Notes: generated by a model not told the origin, from the sequence alone. DNA of 64,000 nucleotides from an uncultured Bacteroides sp. (GCA_947074205.1 CAMTOQ010000009.1:23825-87824), one strand, 5' to 3'; numbered from the stretch's first letter, positions 33,124 to 42,471 are shown. Numbers and translations are program-made.

Positions 33124-34104
33124 ATGAGAAAACTGAACTTATTATTCGCAATAGTTGGATTGGCATTCGCTGTGACTACATGGGCGCAGCCACGTGGCGG
33201 AAATGCCGATATGGAAAACTACAGAATACGCAATTCCGGATTGGTACGACCTACGGGTGCAACTATTGGTGTGGCTCACGGTGGCGGCGGAAGCGGCGGT
33301 GGCATAGGTGGATGGAACCAACAAGACGGGCTGGGACCCGTGGTGAGCCATAATAACTTTAACAATGGTGGCTTCAACAATAACCACTACCAGACACACA
33401 TCCAAGGATGGGAGCCACAAGACGGGCTAGGACCAGTAGTGACACATTCGAATAGCAGTTGGAACAACAACAATAATAATAATAATAACAGCGGTAGTAA
33501 TCACTGGCACAACAGCAACAACAATAGTGGTAGCAGTTGGGGCAATGGCAGCAGCTGGGGAAATGGCAACTATCCGCACTACCACAACTGGGGGAATGGC
33601 AATGGATGGTACAACCCCACATGGAGCTCTTCGTGGGGCAACATAGGTTGGGGTGGTAGCAATGTCACCATCAACAACTACTACAACCCTAACAGCTGGT
33701 GGCGCGACATACGCTACGGCCCATCGGGAGGAATGACGCAGATTGGTTGGAATAATCACAATTACTACTACCACGATGGTAACTTCTTCAACATCGTGAA
33801 TGGCATCTATCAAGTGGTGTTGCCGGTGCTTGGAATGATTCTTTCGTCTTTGCCTTCGGGGGCTACTCCGCTTCCCAACTATGGCAACTACTACACCTAT
33901 CATGGGGTGTACTACTATTATACAGGTAGCGGCTACCGAGTGGCTACTCCGCCTATCGGGGCTTGCCTTAGCAGTCTGCCTTACTTTGCCAGAGCCACTG
34001 TGGTCAACGGTATCTCGTGCTACACCTACGACAACATCTTTATTCAACCTACCTATAATGTCGATGGCACTTTCTGTTATCGAGTAGTAGGTAGCATTCA
34101 GTAA
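33124..34104 (+). CDS. Asn/Gly-rich secreted protein
   Basis: 326 aa with a Sec signal (MRKLNLLFAIVGLAFAVTTWA). After a short spacer come two repeats of a QDGLGPVV unit (encoded at about 33308-33350 and 33403-33445; 32-residue period), then a low-complexity stretch of Asn, Ser, Gly and Trp (including a run of eight or more Asn near residue 118), then an aromatic C-terminal domain with YYTYHGVYYYYTGSGYRV and PPIGACLSSLPY, which resembles DUF6515-type domains. The C10 protease gene follows after 37 nt on the same strand. The role is unknown; a surface, matrix or envelope-stress protein is possible. Confidence 0.7.
   Translation: MRKLNLLFAIVGLAFAVTTWAQPRGGNADMENYRIRNSGLVRPTGATIGVAHGGGGSGGGIGGWNQQDGLGPVVSHNNFNNGGFNNNHYQTHIQGWEPQDGLGPVVTHSNSSWNNNNNNNNNSGSNHWHNSNNNSGSSWGNGSSWGNGNYPHYHNWGNGNGWYNPTWSSSWGNIGWGGSNVTINNYYNPNSWWRDIRYGPSGGMTQIGWNNHNYYYHDGNFFNIVNGIYQVVLPVLGMILSSLPSGATPLPNYGNYYTYHGVYYYYTGSGYRVATPPIGACLSSLPYFARATVVNGISCYTYDNIFIQPTYNVDGTFCYRVVGSIQ
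33308..33445 (+). repeat. In-gene duplication encoding QDGLGPVV units
   Basis: Two copies, about 33308-33350 and 33403-33445, encode GGWNQQDGLGPVVSH and GWEPQDGLGPVVTH, 32 codons apart, within the Asn/Gly-rich protein. Synonymous differences (GACGGGCTGGGACCCGTGG versus GACGGGCTAGGACCAGTAG) show selection on the protein rather than a recent DNA copy. Confidence 0.75.
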
Positions 34105-34141
34105 ATAGGATTTCAGTATTCATCTTCTAAAAAACAACCTT

Positions 34142-35923
34142 ATGAAGATACGCTACATCATATGCATCATCGGTTTACTAGCTTTCAGCTTGATGGGTAG
34201 CGCCAAAGATGTAGATTATGCTACAGCCGAGAAGATAGCCAAACAGTTTCATTCGTTGCTCTATCAGACAGATGGTACTAACGACAACGTGGCTTGCGAC
34301 CTTATCTATACGGGGCACTCTACTACCCGCAGCGGGCAGAGCCTATACTATATTTTCAACTATGAGAAAGGGTTTGTCATTGTGCCGGGCAACGATTTAG
34401 TGCCGCCGGTGTTGGCATATAGTGCCAACAATAAGTTTGTAGCCGATAATCCTGCATGCACCGTCCGCTCTATACTCGACTATTATAGTCATCAGATGGC
34501 AAGTATGGTCAACTTAACGGGCGATGCTCACCCACAATGGGAAGACCTTTCATCGATTTTATCAACCACCACCGATGGCACAGCCGATGAGCTGCTCTAC
34601 ACCACTGCGTTGTGGTATCAATATGCTCCGTACAACAAGTATTGCCCCATTATTGATGGTAGCGGCTGCGCCACAGGGTGCGTGGCCACGGCTCTATCTA
34701 TTGCCATGAAGTACCGCCAATGGCCCGATGTGGGTGTTGGCAGCTACTCGTATGTATGGGACAAAATGACGATATCGACCAATTTCGATGTCACCTATCA
34801 GTGGGACGATATGTTGATGGAATATAAGGAAGGCGAATACACCGAAGCACAAGGCGATGCCGTAGCTACAGTGATGTTTCGCAACGGTGTACTCTCCGAA
34901 ATGGAGTACGGGGTGGCTGGCAGTGGAGCCTTCACCAACAATGCAGTGAGAGGAGTGATAGACTATATGAAGTATGACAAAAGTGTGATACAGCTCACGG
35001 CTGCGTGGTATGCCACAGACAAATGGATAGATATGGTGAAAGCCGAGATAAAAGATAACGGCCCTATGATATATGGCGGTTACGATGCTGACTCGGGCGG
35101 ACATCAGTTTATACTAGATGGCTATCGCAACAACTATTTCCACGTCAACTGGGGTTGGGCGGGTAGCTCGGATGGCTACTTCCTCATCACCGACCTCAAC
35201 CCATTTACCGATCAGCCTACCCTAGATGGCTTCTCTGATGGGGCGGGAGGTATATTCAACTTCAAACCTGCGGTAGAGGGATCTACCTACACCTATCTAT
35301 TTGTGTTTGGCAAAGACGAGATCAACAATGTGGACTATGCAGGCCTCAAAGCCAGCACATCGACCTTCAAAGAGGGAGTGGAGTTTAGTGTACAAGCGGG
35401 GGTCTACTTCAACCAGAGTTTAGTAGCTTTTACCGGCGAGCTGGCTGTCATGCTGTGCAACGCTAGTGGAGAGGTCAAAGAAGACATTTCTGGTCTCTAC
35501 CATCTGCAAGACTTCACCGAAGGTAGCTTCCATGAGTTTATCTGCACCATCAAACAGCCTATCGAAACAGGCGACTACATCTGCCTAATGTTTAAGAGTG
35601 AAGAGAGCACCACTTGGCAGATGGTGATTGGCGGTAGCGGCATCACTACCATGATACCGGTGAGCGATTCGGCCACAGCCATCGAAGAGGTGACATCGCC
35701 TACCATTAGTGTCGAAAACATAGGGCAGCAGATGGTTATGACATCCGATAGCCCCATGACGCAAGTCAAACTATACTCCTCTACCGGTATGCTATTAGAA
35801 CAAAAAGAACTCGGAGGACAGTACCAGGCTACTCTGTCGATGGAACACTTGCCAAAGAGCATCTATATCGTACAAATAGAGACCGTATATGGCATCAGCC
35901 GACACAAGGTGGTGAACCATTGA
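34142..35923 (+). CDS. C10 family (streptopain-like) cysteine protease with T9SS sorting domain
   Basis: 593 aa. Signal peptide (about 1-21), Spi-like propeptide (about 25-130), then the C10 peptidase domain: catalytic Cys180 in GCATGCVATALS, His321 in GGHQFILDGY, and FHVNWGWAGSSDGYF carrying the conserved Asn and Trp. Related enzymes are the streptococcal SpeB, Prevotella interpain and Bacteroides C10 proteases. The last ~75 residues (SVENIGQQMVM to SRHKVVNH, with SMEHLPKSIYIVQIE) form a type A T9SS sorting domain. It is thus a likely cargo of the machinery encoded just downstream. The gene ends before a hairpin terminator at 35957-36007. Confidence 0.9.
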   Translation: MKIRYIICIIGLLAFSLMGSAKDVDYATAEKIAKQFHSLLYQTDGTNDNVACDLIYTGHSTTRSGQSLYYIFNYEKGFVIVPGNDLVPPVLAYSANNKFVADNPACTVRSILDYYSHQMASMVNLTGDAHPQWEDLSSILSTTTDGTADELLYTTALWYQYAPYNKYCPIIDGSGCATGCVATALSIAMKYRQWPDVGVGSYSYVWDKMTISTNFDVTYQWDDMLMEYKEGEYTEAQGDAVATVMFRNGVLSEMEYGVAGSGAFTNNAVRGVIDYMKYDKSVIQLTAAWYATDKWIDMVKAEIKDNGPMIYGGYDADSGGHQFILDGYRNNYFHVNWGWAGSSDGYFLITDLNPFTDQPTLDGFSDGAGGIFNFKPAVEGSTYTYLFVFGKDEINNVDYAGLKASTSTFKEGVEFSVQAGVYFNQSLVAFTGELAVMLCNASGEVKEDISGLYHLQDFTEGSFHEFICTIKQPIETGDYICLMFKSEESTTWQMVIGGSGITTMIPVSDSATAIEEVTSPTISVENIGQQMVMTSDSPMTQVKLYSSTGMLLEQKELGGQYQATLSMEHLPKSIYIVQIETVYGISRHKVVNH

Positions 35924-35956
35924 GGTAAAGTATAATATTTTATTCATTTTCTGTGG

Positions 35957-36010
35957 AGCGACGGTAGCGTACAAGCTTATATTTTGTAACTTTACGCTAC
36001 CATCGCTTTT
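35957..36010 (+). terminator. Intrinsic terminator after the C10 protease gene
   Basis: 15-bp arms with one mismatch, AGCGACGGTAGCGTA (35957-35971) and TACGCTACCATCGCT (35993-36007), 21-nt loop, then TTT. Confidence 0.8.
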
Positions 36011-36054
36011 GCACATTAGATGTTTTAAAAGCGAAACTTAACAATAATAACTAC

Positions 36055-36062
36055 TATTTTTG
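36055..36062 (+). promoter_or_regulatory. -7 box upstream of the methyltransferase-like gene
   Basis: TATTTTTG fits TANNTTTG. Initiation about 7 nt later would give a very short leader before the ATG at 36071 or 36080 and would exclude the in-frame GTG at 36062 as start. Confidence 0.45.
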
Positions 36063-36070
36063 TGCTCGTT

Positions 36071-36697
36071 ATGAGTAAAATGTTGACACTGAAACGCCCC
36101 TTCATCTGGCTAAGACGCTTCCGCCATCGCTGCGGTTACGGCGTACACTCGCCCTTCGCATTCAATTTGATCACCAATGTGATTTACGAGAAAAATAAAT
36201 ATTATTGCTATAAACCACTAGCTGCAGAAGCCCGCAAACTCAAAAGCAAGGGCAAGAGAAGCTACTCTATCAATACCAAAACCCAACAGTTGTTGTTCCG
36301 ATTGGTCAACAGCGTTCAGCCACCTACCATCGTGCATATTGGTAGCATCAAATCGTCCTCGGCCTACCTAAAGTCGGGACACACTGCTGCACGCTTTGTT
36401 CAGGCAGACACATTGGCACAACTCCCTGCCGACCTCCCATCGCAAATAGACTTTCTACACATCGACTCGTCGTGCTCGGCGGCCGAGGTGGATGCATGCT
36501 GCACAGCGCTATTGGCAAGCATCCCGCAAAAGGGCTGCTGTGTCATAGGAGGTATCCGCTACAGCACTGCCACCAAAAAGGTTTGGCAGAAATGGATGGC
36601 AGATGAACAAACTGGCATATCTTTTGATTTATACGATGTAGGAATCTTTTTCTTCGATAAACAGAAGATTAAGCAGCACTATACCGTGAACTTTTAG
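36071..36697 (+). CDS. SAM-methyltransferase-like protein
   Basis: 208 aa from the ATG at 36071 (36080 is an alternative). A basic N-terminus with RFRHRCGYGVHSPFAFNLI is a motif seen in many Bacteroidales proteins annotated as class I SAM-dependent methyltransferases. The Rossmann part is weak: PPTIVHIGSIKSSSAYL stands where motif I should be, without the glycines, and IDFLHIDSSCSAAEV resembles motif IV. Activity is therefore doubtful. It precedes the cobalamin adenosyltransferase gene by 27 nt and is probably co-transcribed with it. Confidence 0.65.
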   Translation: MSKMLTLKRPFIWLRRFRHRCGYGVHSPFAFNLITNVIYEKNKYYCYKPLAAEARKLKSKGKRSYSINTKTQQLLFRLVNSVQPPTIVHIGSIKSSSAYLKSGHTAARFVQADTLAQLPADLPSQIDFLHIDSSCSAAEVDACCTALLASIPQKGCCVIGGIRYSTATKKVWQKWMADEQTGISFDLYDVGIFFFDKQKIKQHYTVNF

Positions 36698-36724
36698 TAG
36701 AATAACCGAAACAATAGAATTGAT

Positions 36725-37282
36725 ATGAAAAAAAGTATGATCTATACACGCACCGGCGACCGTGGCAAGACTAGTCTAGTTGGCGGCACACGTGTGGCCA
36801 AGAATGAAGTGCGACTCGAAGCCTATGGCACCATTGACGAGCTAAATGCTCATGTGGGTGTATTATCTTCTTATTTGACAAAAGAGGAAGATATAACATT
36901 TGTGCAGGCCATGCAGCATGTGTTGTTCAACCTTGGGGGATATCTGGCTACCGATGTATCGACCACTACACCGCCTTGTGGGGTGACCGAAGCCGATCTG
37001 CAAGCCCTAGAACATGAGATAGATAGGATGGACGAGATAGTGCCTCCACTCAAGGCTTTTGTGCTACCGGGAGGCGAACGTGGGGCAGCTGTAGCACATG
37101 TGTGCCGCACCGTGTGCCGACGCGCCGAAAGACGCATTCTTTCGCTGGGCGAAATCGCTCCTATTGATGAATTATTGTTAGCTTATGTAAACAGATTATC
37201 AGACTATTTCTTCGTCTTAAGTAGAAAAATCAACTTTGATGCAGGAAAAGAAGAATTTTTCTGGAATACTGTGTGTAAATGA
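36725..37282 (+). CDS. PduO-type cob(I)alamin adenosyltransferase
   Basis: 185 aa. The N-terminus YTRTGDRGKTSLVGGTRV (ATP-binding P-loop-like), EAYGTIDELNAHVG, FVLPGGERGAAVAHVCRTVC and RRAERR are hallmarks of the PduO-type ATP:corrinoid adenosyltransferases, which form the Co-C bond of coenzyme B12. No other B12 gene lies in the window. It starts 27 nt after the methyltransferase-like gene. Confidence 0.93.
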   Translation: MKKSMIYTRTGDRGKTSLVGGTRVAKNEVRLEAYGTIDELNAHVGVLSSYLTKEEDITFVQAMQHVLFNLGGYLATDVSTTTPPCGVTEADLQALEHEIDRMDEIVPPLKAFVLPGGERGAAVAHVCRTVCRRAERRILSLGEIAPIDELLLAYVNRLSDYFFVLSRKINFDAGKEEFFWNTVCK

Positions 37283-37294
37283 CAAATAAAATTC

Positions 37295-37302
37295 TACATT
37301 TG
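37295..37302 (+). promoter_or_regulatory. -7 box upstream of the DUF2795 gene
   Basis: TACATTTG fits TANNTTTG; the predicted transcript start is about 46 nt before the ATG at 37355. Confidence 0.45.
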
Positions 37303-37354
37303 CGGAAAATAGCAAAACAATTAAATAATATTCACATTTAAAATACTTTAGCGT

Positions 37355-37576
37355 ATGTATTGGACACTAGAATTGGCGTCAAAACTAGAAGATGCGCCTT
37401 GGCCAGCAACCAAGGACGAACTTATTGACTTTGCAATGCGTTCGGGCGCGCCGCTCGAAGTAATTGAGAACTTGCAGGAAATGGAAGATGAAGGCGAAAT
37501 GTATGAAAGCATCGAAGACATCTGGCCTGATTATCCTAGCAACGAAGACTTTTTCTTTAACGAAGAGGAGTATTAA
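37355..37576 (+). CDS. DUF2795 family small acidic protein
   Basis: 73 aa, very acidic C-terminus. The opening MYWTLELASKLEDAPWPATK, followed by DELIDFAMRSGAPLEVIENL, is the DUF2795 domain, a short helical unit widespread in Bacteroidales and of unknown function. A hairpin terminator follows at 37627-37653. Its own promoter box lies upstream, so it is probably monocistronic. Confidence 0.85.
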   Translation: MYWTLELASKLEDAPWPATKDELIDFAMRSGAPLEVIENLQEMEDEGEMYESIEDIWPDYPSNEDFFFNEEEY

Positions 37577-37626
37577 GCCAAACGCTTTTGGCTGAAGTTG
37601 CTCAACGCAACATGCTCTATGACTAT

Positions 37627-37653
37627 AAATGGGTGGCTTCAAGCTACCCATTT
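37627..37653. terminator. Intrinsic terminator between DUF2795 gene and porP
   Basis: AAATGGGTGGCTT (37627-37639) and AAGCTACCCATTT (37641-37653), 13-bp arms with one mismatch around a tight loop. It isolates the T9SS operon from the upstream gene. Confidence 0.8.
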
Positions 37654-37754
37654 GTCGTTTCTACCCCTTTAGCACAACAACTTTATCGGCAAAACTTTCG
37701 ACTACACAACGTTGCACACAATTTTTTGCCACTTTTCTAGTTTTTATAACACAC

Positions 37755-38720
37755 ATGAGATTGAAACACCTCATACTAACAACGATTGTATTTGCCCTGC
37801 TTCCACTACAGAAACTGAGGGCACAGTTTGACGTGCACTTCAATCAGTATTGGAACCTCAACGGCTATTACAATCCGGCTTGGGCGGGTCACACCGATAA
37901 GCTCAACATTGCAGGGGTCTACTCTCTGCAACTTACGGGGTTCGACCGTGCTCCACGCACCATGTATGCGGGTGCCGATATCCCTTTTGTGCTGTTCAAC
38001 AAGAACCAAGGGGCCGGTGTTGGATTCATGAACGACCAGGCGGGTTTGTTTCGCAACCAGCGCTTTTGGCTGCAATATGGTTACCAGGCCAAACTGTGGA
38101 AAGGCCGACTAGGCATTGGGCTGCAAGTGGGCATCATCAATGTGGGCTTCGACCCTGCAGACCTCGACCTAGGGAACAGCAGCGATACCGATCCCGCTTT
38201 TCCTAGTACCAAAGAGAGTGGCACGGGACTAGACCTCGGATTTGGGGCTTACTACTCCGACCCACGCTTCTGGGTGGGCGTATCGGTACAGCATCTCACC
38301 TCTCCACAACTAGAGTTTGGCAACACCACCGAAGGTGCAACAAGCCAAATAGATATTAAACCGATGGTTTATTTCACTGGGGGATACAATATTAAATCGC
38401 GCAATCCGTTAATTTCCATACAGCCATCACTGTTGGTGCAGAGCGATTTGAACTCGCTGAGGGCCGATCTTACGAGCCGTTTCTTCTACACGTACGACAA
38501 TCGCACATTCTCGGCAGGTCTCACCTATTCGCCTACCATCTCGTTTACGTTGAGTTTGGGAGCCGAGATACAAAGCGTCAAAGTGGGCTATTCCTACGAG
38601 ATGTACACTTCGGGCATCGGCGTGGGCAACGGTAGCCACGAAATAGCAGTAAGCTATGCCATGGATATCAACCTATTTAAGAAGAGTAAAAACAAACATA
38701 AGAGTGTAAGAATCTTATAA
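37755..38720 (+). CDS. porP: PorP/SprF family T9SS outer-membrane protein
   Basis: 321 aa from the ATG at 37755, which gives a Sec signal (MRLKHLILTTIVFALLPLQ ... LRAQ). The mature start, FDVHFNQYWNLNGYYNPAWAG, is the signature of the PorP/SprF family, predicted outer-membrane beta-barrels of the type IX secretion system. The alternating pattern continues (GAGVGFMNDQAGLFRNQRF) to the terminal strands. It is the first gene of the porP-gldK-gldL-gldM-gldN operon, with 17 nt to gldK. PorP is thought to hold the periplasmic GldK/GldN ring to the outer membrane. The frame open upstream of 37755 has no signal and is not used. Confidence 0.92.
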   Translation: MRLKHLILTTIVFALLPLQKLRAQFDVHFNQYWNLNGYYNPAWAGHTDKLNIAGVYSLQLTGFDRAPRTMYAGADIPFVLFNKNQGAGVGFMNDQAGLFRNQRFWLQYGYQAKLWKGRLGIGLQVGIINVGFDPADLDLGNSSDTDPAFPSTKESGTGLDLGFGAYYSDPRFWVGVSVQHLTSPQLEFGNTTEGATSQIDIKPMVYFTGGYNIKSRNPLISIQPSLLVQSDLNSLRADLTSRFFYTYDNRTFSAGLTYSPTISFTLSLGAEIQSVKVGYSYEMYTSGIGVGNGSHEIAVSYAMDINLFKKSKNKHKSVRIL

Positions 38721-38737
38721 GGAAATATATAAGTAGA

Positions 38738-40171
38738 ATGAGAAATAAGAATAGTGTATTTGTCGTGCTGATGCTTTTGCTGATGTCTTCGTGCATGGGC
38801 AAGATGGCAGGGGGCAGCTCGTCTGCTCAAGGTGGCGAGGTGATAGGCAGCCGAGCATTGGCTTGGAGCGAACCCACACCCTATGGCATGGTACTTATCA
38901 AACGTGGGTCGATCAAGATGGGACCCGATGAACAAGACTCGTTGTGGGGTATCCACGTGCCTTCTAAAGAGGTTTCGGTTGAGTCTTTCTGGCTAGACGA
39001 GAACGAGGTGACTGTAGCACAATACAAGCAATTCATGAACTGGGTACGCGACTCTATCGTTCGCGAGCGTTTGGCCGACCCTGCTTATGGTGGCAACGAG
39101 ATCTACAAGATTGAGGAAGACCGCGAAGGAAATCCCATCAAACCTTACCTCAACTGGGCTAGACCTATACCTAGAAAGCCCAACGAAGATGAGCAGATGG
39201 CTATCCAAAGTGTGTACCGCACTCACCCTGTGACGGGCGAAACAACCTTGGATCCTGCACAGATGAACTACTATTACGAGATATACGACTATGCCGAAGC
39301 TGCTAAACGCCGCAACCGTCTCAACGCAATAGAACGCAATAAGAACACCGACATCCCTGTGGACTACGATGAAGTGATTATTATATCGAAAGACTCGGCC
39401 TACATCGACGATGACGGACAGATTGTGAACATGACCATCACTCGTCCGCTATCTAGCGAATGGGACTTCTTGAACAGCTATATCGTGAACGTGTATCCCG
39501 ATACCACTTGCTGGGTCAACGACTTCCCCAATGCTAACCACGAGATGTATATGCGTCTGTACAACAATCATCCTGCCTACAATGACTACCCTGTGGTGGG
39601 TGTAAGCTGGGAGCAAGCCAATGCCTTCTGTGCATGGCGCACCAACTACTTGCTAGCGGGACTACGCGGACAAGCTAAGTTTATACAACGCTACCGTCTG
39701 CCTTCTGAGGCTGAGTGGGAGTATGCCGCACGTACCAAAGATGGCTACCGCTTCCCATGGAGCGAAGATGCATCGACCGACGACAAGGGCTGCTTCAAGG
39801 CCAACTACAAACCGGGCAAGGGCGACTATACCGAAGACGGTCACTTGATTACGACTCGCGTGGGTACTTACGCTGCCAACCCCAACGGCTTGTACGACAT
39901 GGCCGGCAACGTGGCCGAATGGACATCGACCGTCTACACCGAATCGGGCGTAATGTCGATGAACGATATGAACCCCGACCTGCAATACAATGCAGCTATT
40001 GAGGATCCATACAGCATGAAAAAGAAAGTAGTTCGTGGCGGTTCTTGGAAAGATCCAAATGCCTTTATCCGCTCCGACTCGCGCAACTATGAATATCAAA
40101 ACGAACAACGTTCCTACATCGGTTTCCGCTGTGCACGCACGCAAGTAGGACACACCCGCAAAGGTAAGTAA
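38738..40171 (+). CDS. gldK: GldK/PorK, T9SS outer-membrane lipoprotein
   Basis: 477 aa. Lipobox LMSSC (Cys about residue 19). The rest is an SUMF1/formylglycine-generating-enzyme-like domain: WLDENEVTVAQYKQFMNW (about 86), PVVGVSWEQANAFCAWR, YRLPSEAEWEYAARTKDGY, NPNGLYDMAGNVAEWTS, VVRGGSWKDPNAFIR and YIGFRCART. An insertion of about 150 residues lies between the first two motifs, as in PorK. GldK forms large periplasmic rings with GldN on the inner face of the outer membrane. It lies 17 nt after porP and 18 nt before gldL. Confidence 0.95.
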   Translation: MRNKNSVFVVLMLLLMSSCMGKMAGGSSSAQGGEVIGSRALAWSEPTPYGMVLIKRGSIKMGPDEQDSLWGIHVPSKEVSVESFWLDENEVTVAQYKQFMNWVRDSIVRERLADPAYGGNEIYKIEEDREGNPIKPYLNWARPIPRKPNEDEQMAIQSVYRTHPVTGETTLDPAQMNYYYEIYDYAEAAKRRNRLNAIERNKNTDIPVDYDEVIIISKDSAYIDDDGQIVNMTITRPLSSEWDFLNSYIVNVYPDTTCWVNDFPNANHEMYMRLYNNHPAYNDYPVVGVSWEQANAFCAWRTNYLLAGLRGQAKFIQRYRLPSEAEWEYAARTKDGYRFPWSEDASTDDKGCFKANYKPGKGDYTEDGHLITTRVGTYAANPNGLYDMAGNVAEWTSTVYTESGVMSMNDMNPDLQYNAAIEDPYSMKKKVVRGGSWKDPNAFIRSDSRNYEYQNEQRSYIGFRCARTQVGHTRKGK

Positions 40172-40189
40172 ACGTATTATTTTAAGACT

Positions 40190-40939
40190 ATGGGAAGAAG
40201 AGACGATAGAAAGAGTCCTCGCCAGAAGATGCAGGACGCCATGTCTACCCCACGTGGGCAGACTATTTTGAACTACGCCTACAACTGGGGCGCAGCGATT
40301 GTAATCACAGGTGCTTTGTTTAAGCTGGTACACTTTCCGGGTGCCAACCTTATGCTCTGCTTGGGTATGGGTACCGAGGTAATAATCTTCTTTATCTCCG
40401 CATTCGACCTCTCGGGTGTGAAAAGACACAATGACAACAAGGACGTAGCGGCTCCATCAAGCTCTGGCTTTATGGATGCTCAGATAGGTGGCAACGATGG
40501 ACCGGTGAACGCACCACTTCCCAACGCATTTGCTCCACAACAAGGGGCACAAGCTGCACCACAATATGGCGGTCAACCTGCTTATGTGGCTCAACCTATG
40601 CCTCAACAGCCGGTGATACAGCAACCTGCAACCATCACTCCCGAAATGGAACAAGCTACTACTGCCTATATGCAACAGCTCAAGGCGATGACCGACATGT
40701 TGTCGCGTTGCACTGCACAAGCAGCTAGCATCTCTACCGATGCAGCTCAGATGGATGCATTGAGCAAGAACCTAGCGGGCATCAATGCCATCTACGAAAT
40801 GCAGCTACGCAGCGCCAGCACGCAGATTACTACCATCGACCAAGTACACGAACAGACTCGTCGCATGGCACAACAGATAGAAGAGTTGAACAGCGTCTAT
40901 GCACGCATGTTGCAAGCAATGACCGCTTCGGTTAAATAA
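40190..40939 (+). CDS. gldL: GldL/PorL, T9SS motor stator
   Basis: 249 aa. Two transmembrane helices near the N-terminus (about 25-44, TILNYAYNWGAAIVITGALF, and 54-72, with Glu in MGTEVIIFF), a Gln/Pro/Ala-rich linker (about 100-150), then a helical cytoplasmic tail. GldL and GldM form the proton-driven motor that powers T9SS; the Glu in the second helix fits the proton-path residue described for the family. 16 nt separate it from gldM. Confidence 0.93.
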   Translation: MGRRDDRKSPRQKMQDAMSTPRGQTILNYAYNWGAAIVITGALFKLVHFPGANLMLCLGMGTEVIIFFISAFDLSGVKRHNDNKDVAAPSSSGFMDAQIGGNDGPVNAPLPNAFAPQQGAQAAPQYGGQPAYVAQPMPQQPVIQQPATITPEMEQATTAYMQQLKAMTDMLSRCTAQAASISTDAAQMDALSKNLAGINAIYEMQLRSASTQITTIDQVHEQTRRMAQQIEELNSVYARMLQAMTASVK

Positions 40940-40955
40940 CACAGAAAGGAGAAGT

Positions 40956-42449
40956 ATGAGTTTTGGAAGTCAGACACCCCGTCAGAAGATGATCAGCCTT
41001 ATGTACATCGTACTTTTGGCGATGTTGGCACTCAACGTGTCGTCGGACGTGTTGAATGGATTTACATTGGTTGACGAGAGTCTGGAAAACAGTACTGCCA
41101 ACTCGGCCGAGAAAAACCGTGAGCAATATGCCGCTCTGCTGGCTTCGCTCAATATCAATCCCGAGAAGGTGGGACCCTGGTACGAGAAGGCTATGCAAGT
41201 GCAACGTCAGTCGGACTCTATCTACAACTTTATTGGTGAGCTGAAAGAGAAGATTGCCCTAGCCGGCCCGGACAACTTGGAGCAGGCTGCCTTTGTGATG
41301 TTCTCGCCTCGCACCGGACAAGGAGATGAGTTGGACGAGTATCTGGTGAAGTACAAAGACGATGTACTGTCTCAAATCAGCAACCCCACACAGAAAAAGA
41401 TTATAGACGACAACTTGACGCTGAACCTTCGCAAACTATTCGAAGGCACTCCGGTGGCGGCTGCGGTGACACTGCTCACCAAGCTGCAAAGCGATATTCG
41501 CTATGCCGAGGGAGAGGTGCTCTACACACTAACGCAAGACATTGACATGGGCGACCTTCGCGTGAATCAGATCAATGCATTCGTTATACCCAGCTCGCAA
41601 TATGTGGTGCGTGGCTCTAAGATGAGCGCTCAAATCGTATTGGCGGCAGTAGACTCGACTCAACGTCCACAGATATTTATTGGCGACAAGCCGCTACCCC
41701 ACGATGCTCACGGCCTCTACGAAACGGTGTGCAACGCTACTGGCGATTTCACCATCAAAGGCCATTTGGAGTTGAATCAGCCCGACGGTGAGGTGTTGCG
41801 CCGCGACTTCTCGCAGTCGTACACCGTGATCGATCCTTCGGCCACTGTATCGGCTTCGTTGATGAACGTGCTTTATGCCGGCTACGACAATCCTATCAGC
41901 ATCTCGGTGCCGGGTGTAGCCAACGGACAAGTGCAAGCTAGCATTGCCAACGGCAACGGCACATTGACTCGCACAGCCAACGGCTATGTGGCTCGTCCTA
42001 CTCAAATAGGCAAGGATGCAGTGATTCGAGTTACTGCCAATATGGATGGCCGCGCCACCACGATGGGCGAATATACCTACCGTGTACGTCAGCTGCCCGA
42101 CCCTTCACCATTTATAGAATACAACGACAACGGTGTGACCAAACGCTACAAAGGAGGCGCAGGTCTATCGAAAGCCGCATTGATGAATACCGACGGCATT
42201 GTGGCAGCTATCGACGATGGGTTGCTCAACATCGGCTTCCAGGTATTGGGATTCGAGACCGTATTTTTCGACAATATGGGCAACGCTGTACCCGAGGTGT
42301 CGCAGGGAACCAACTTCTCTAGCCGCCAGAAGGATATGTTCAGACGTCTGTCGCGCGGTAAGCGTTTCTACATCTCGCGCGTTCGTGCCAAAGGTCCCGA
42401 CGGCGTAGAGCGTGTATTGCCTACCACTCTCGAGGTGATTATAAACTAA
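40956..42449 (+). CDS. gldM: GldM/PorM, T9SS motor periplasmic shaft
   Basis: 497 aa. One N-terminal transmembrane helix (about 13-27, in MISLMYIVLLAMLALNVSSD), then a long periplasmic region with the four-domain organisation of GldM: helical D1 (about 40-215) and beta-rich D2-D4 (IGKDAVIRVTANMDGR and others) to the end. It links the GldL stator to the GldK/GldN ring. Spacing is 16 nt from gldL and 22 nt to gldN. Confidence 0.95.
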   Translation: MSFGSQTPRQKMISLMYIVLLAMLALNVSSDVLNGFTLVDESLENSTANSAEKNREQYAALLASLNINPEKVGPWYEKAMQVQRQSDSIYNFIGELKEKIALAGPDNLEQAAFVMFSPRTGQGDELDEYLVKYKDDVLSQISNPTQKKIIDDNLTLNLRKLFEGTPVAAAVTLLTKLQSDIRYAEGEVLYTLTQDIDMGDLRVNQINAFVIPSSQYVVRGSKMSAQIVLAAVDSTQRPQIFIGDKPLPHDAHGLYETVCNATGDFTIKGHLELNQPDGEVLRRDFSQSYTVIDPSATVSASLMNVLYAGYDNPISISVPGVANGQVQASIANGNGTLTRTANGYVARPTQIGKDAVIRVTANMDGRATTMGEYTYRVRQLPDPSPFIEYNDNGVTKRYKGGAGLSKAALMNTDGIVAAIDDGLLNIGFQVLGFETVFFDNMGNAVPEVSQGTNFSSRQKDMFRRLSRGKRFYISRVRAKGPDGVERVLPTTLEVIIN

Positions 42450-42471
42450 CGGAATTAAAAACAGTAAGATA

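Noticed and set aside
33427..34047. 206-aa Val/Ile-rich ORF on the minus strand opposite the Asn/Gly-rich protein
   Set aside because: It is the complement of Asn/Tyr/Gly-rich codons of a clear secreted protein; its V/I/A composition and lack of a family match mark it as a shadow.
39662..40429. 255-aa minus-strand ORF across gldK/gldL
   Set aside because: It lies opposite strongly conserved GldK and GldL coding sequence and crosses the boundary between them; no domain is seen.
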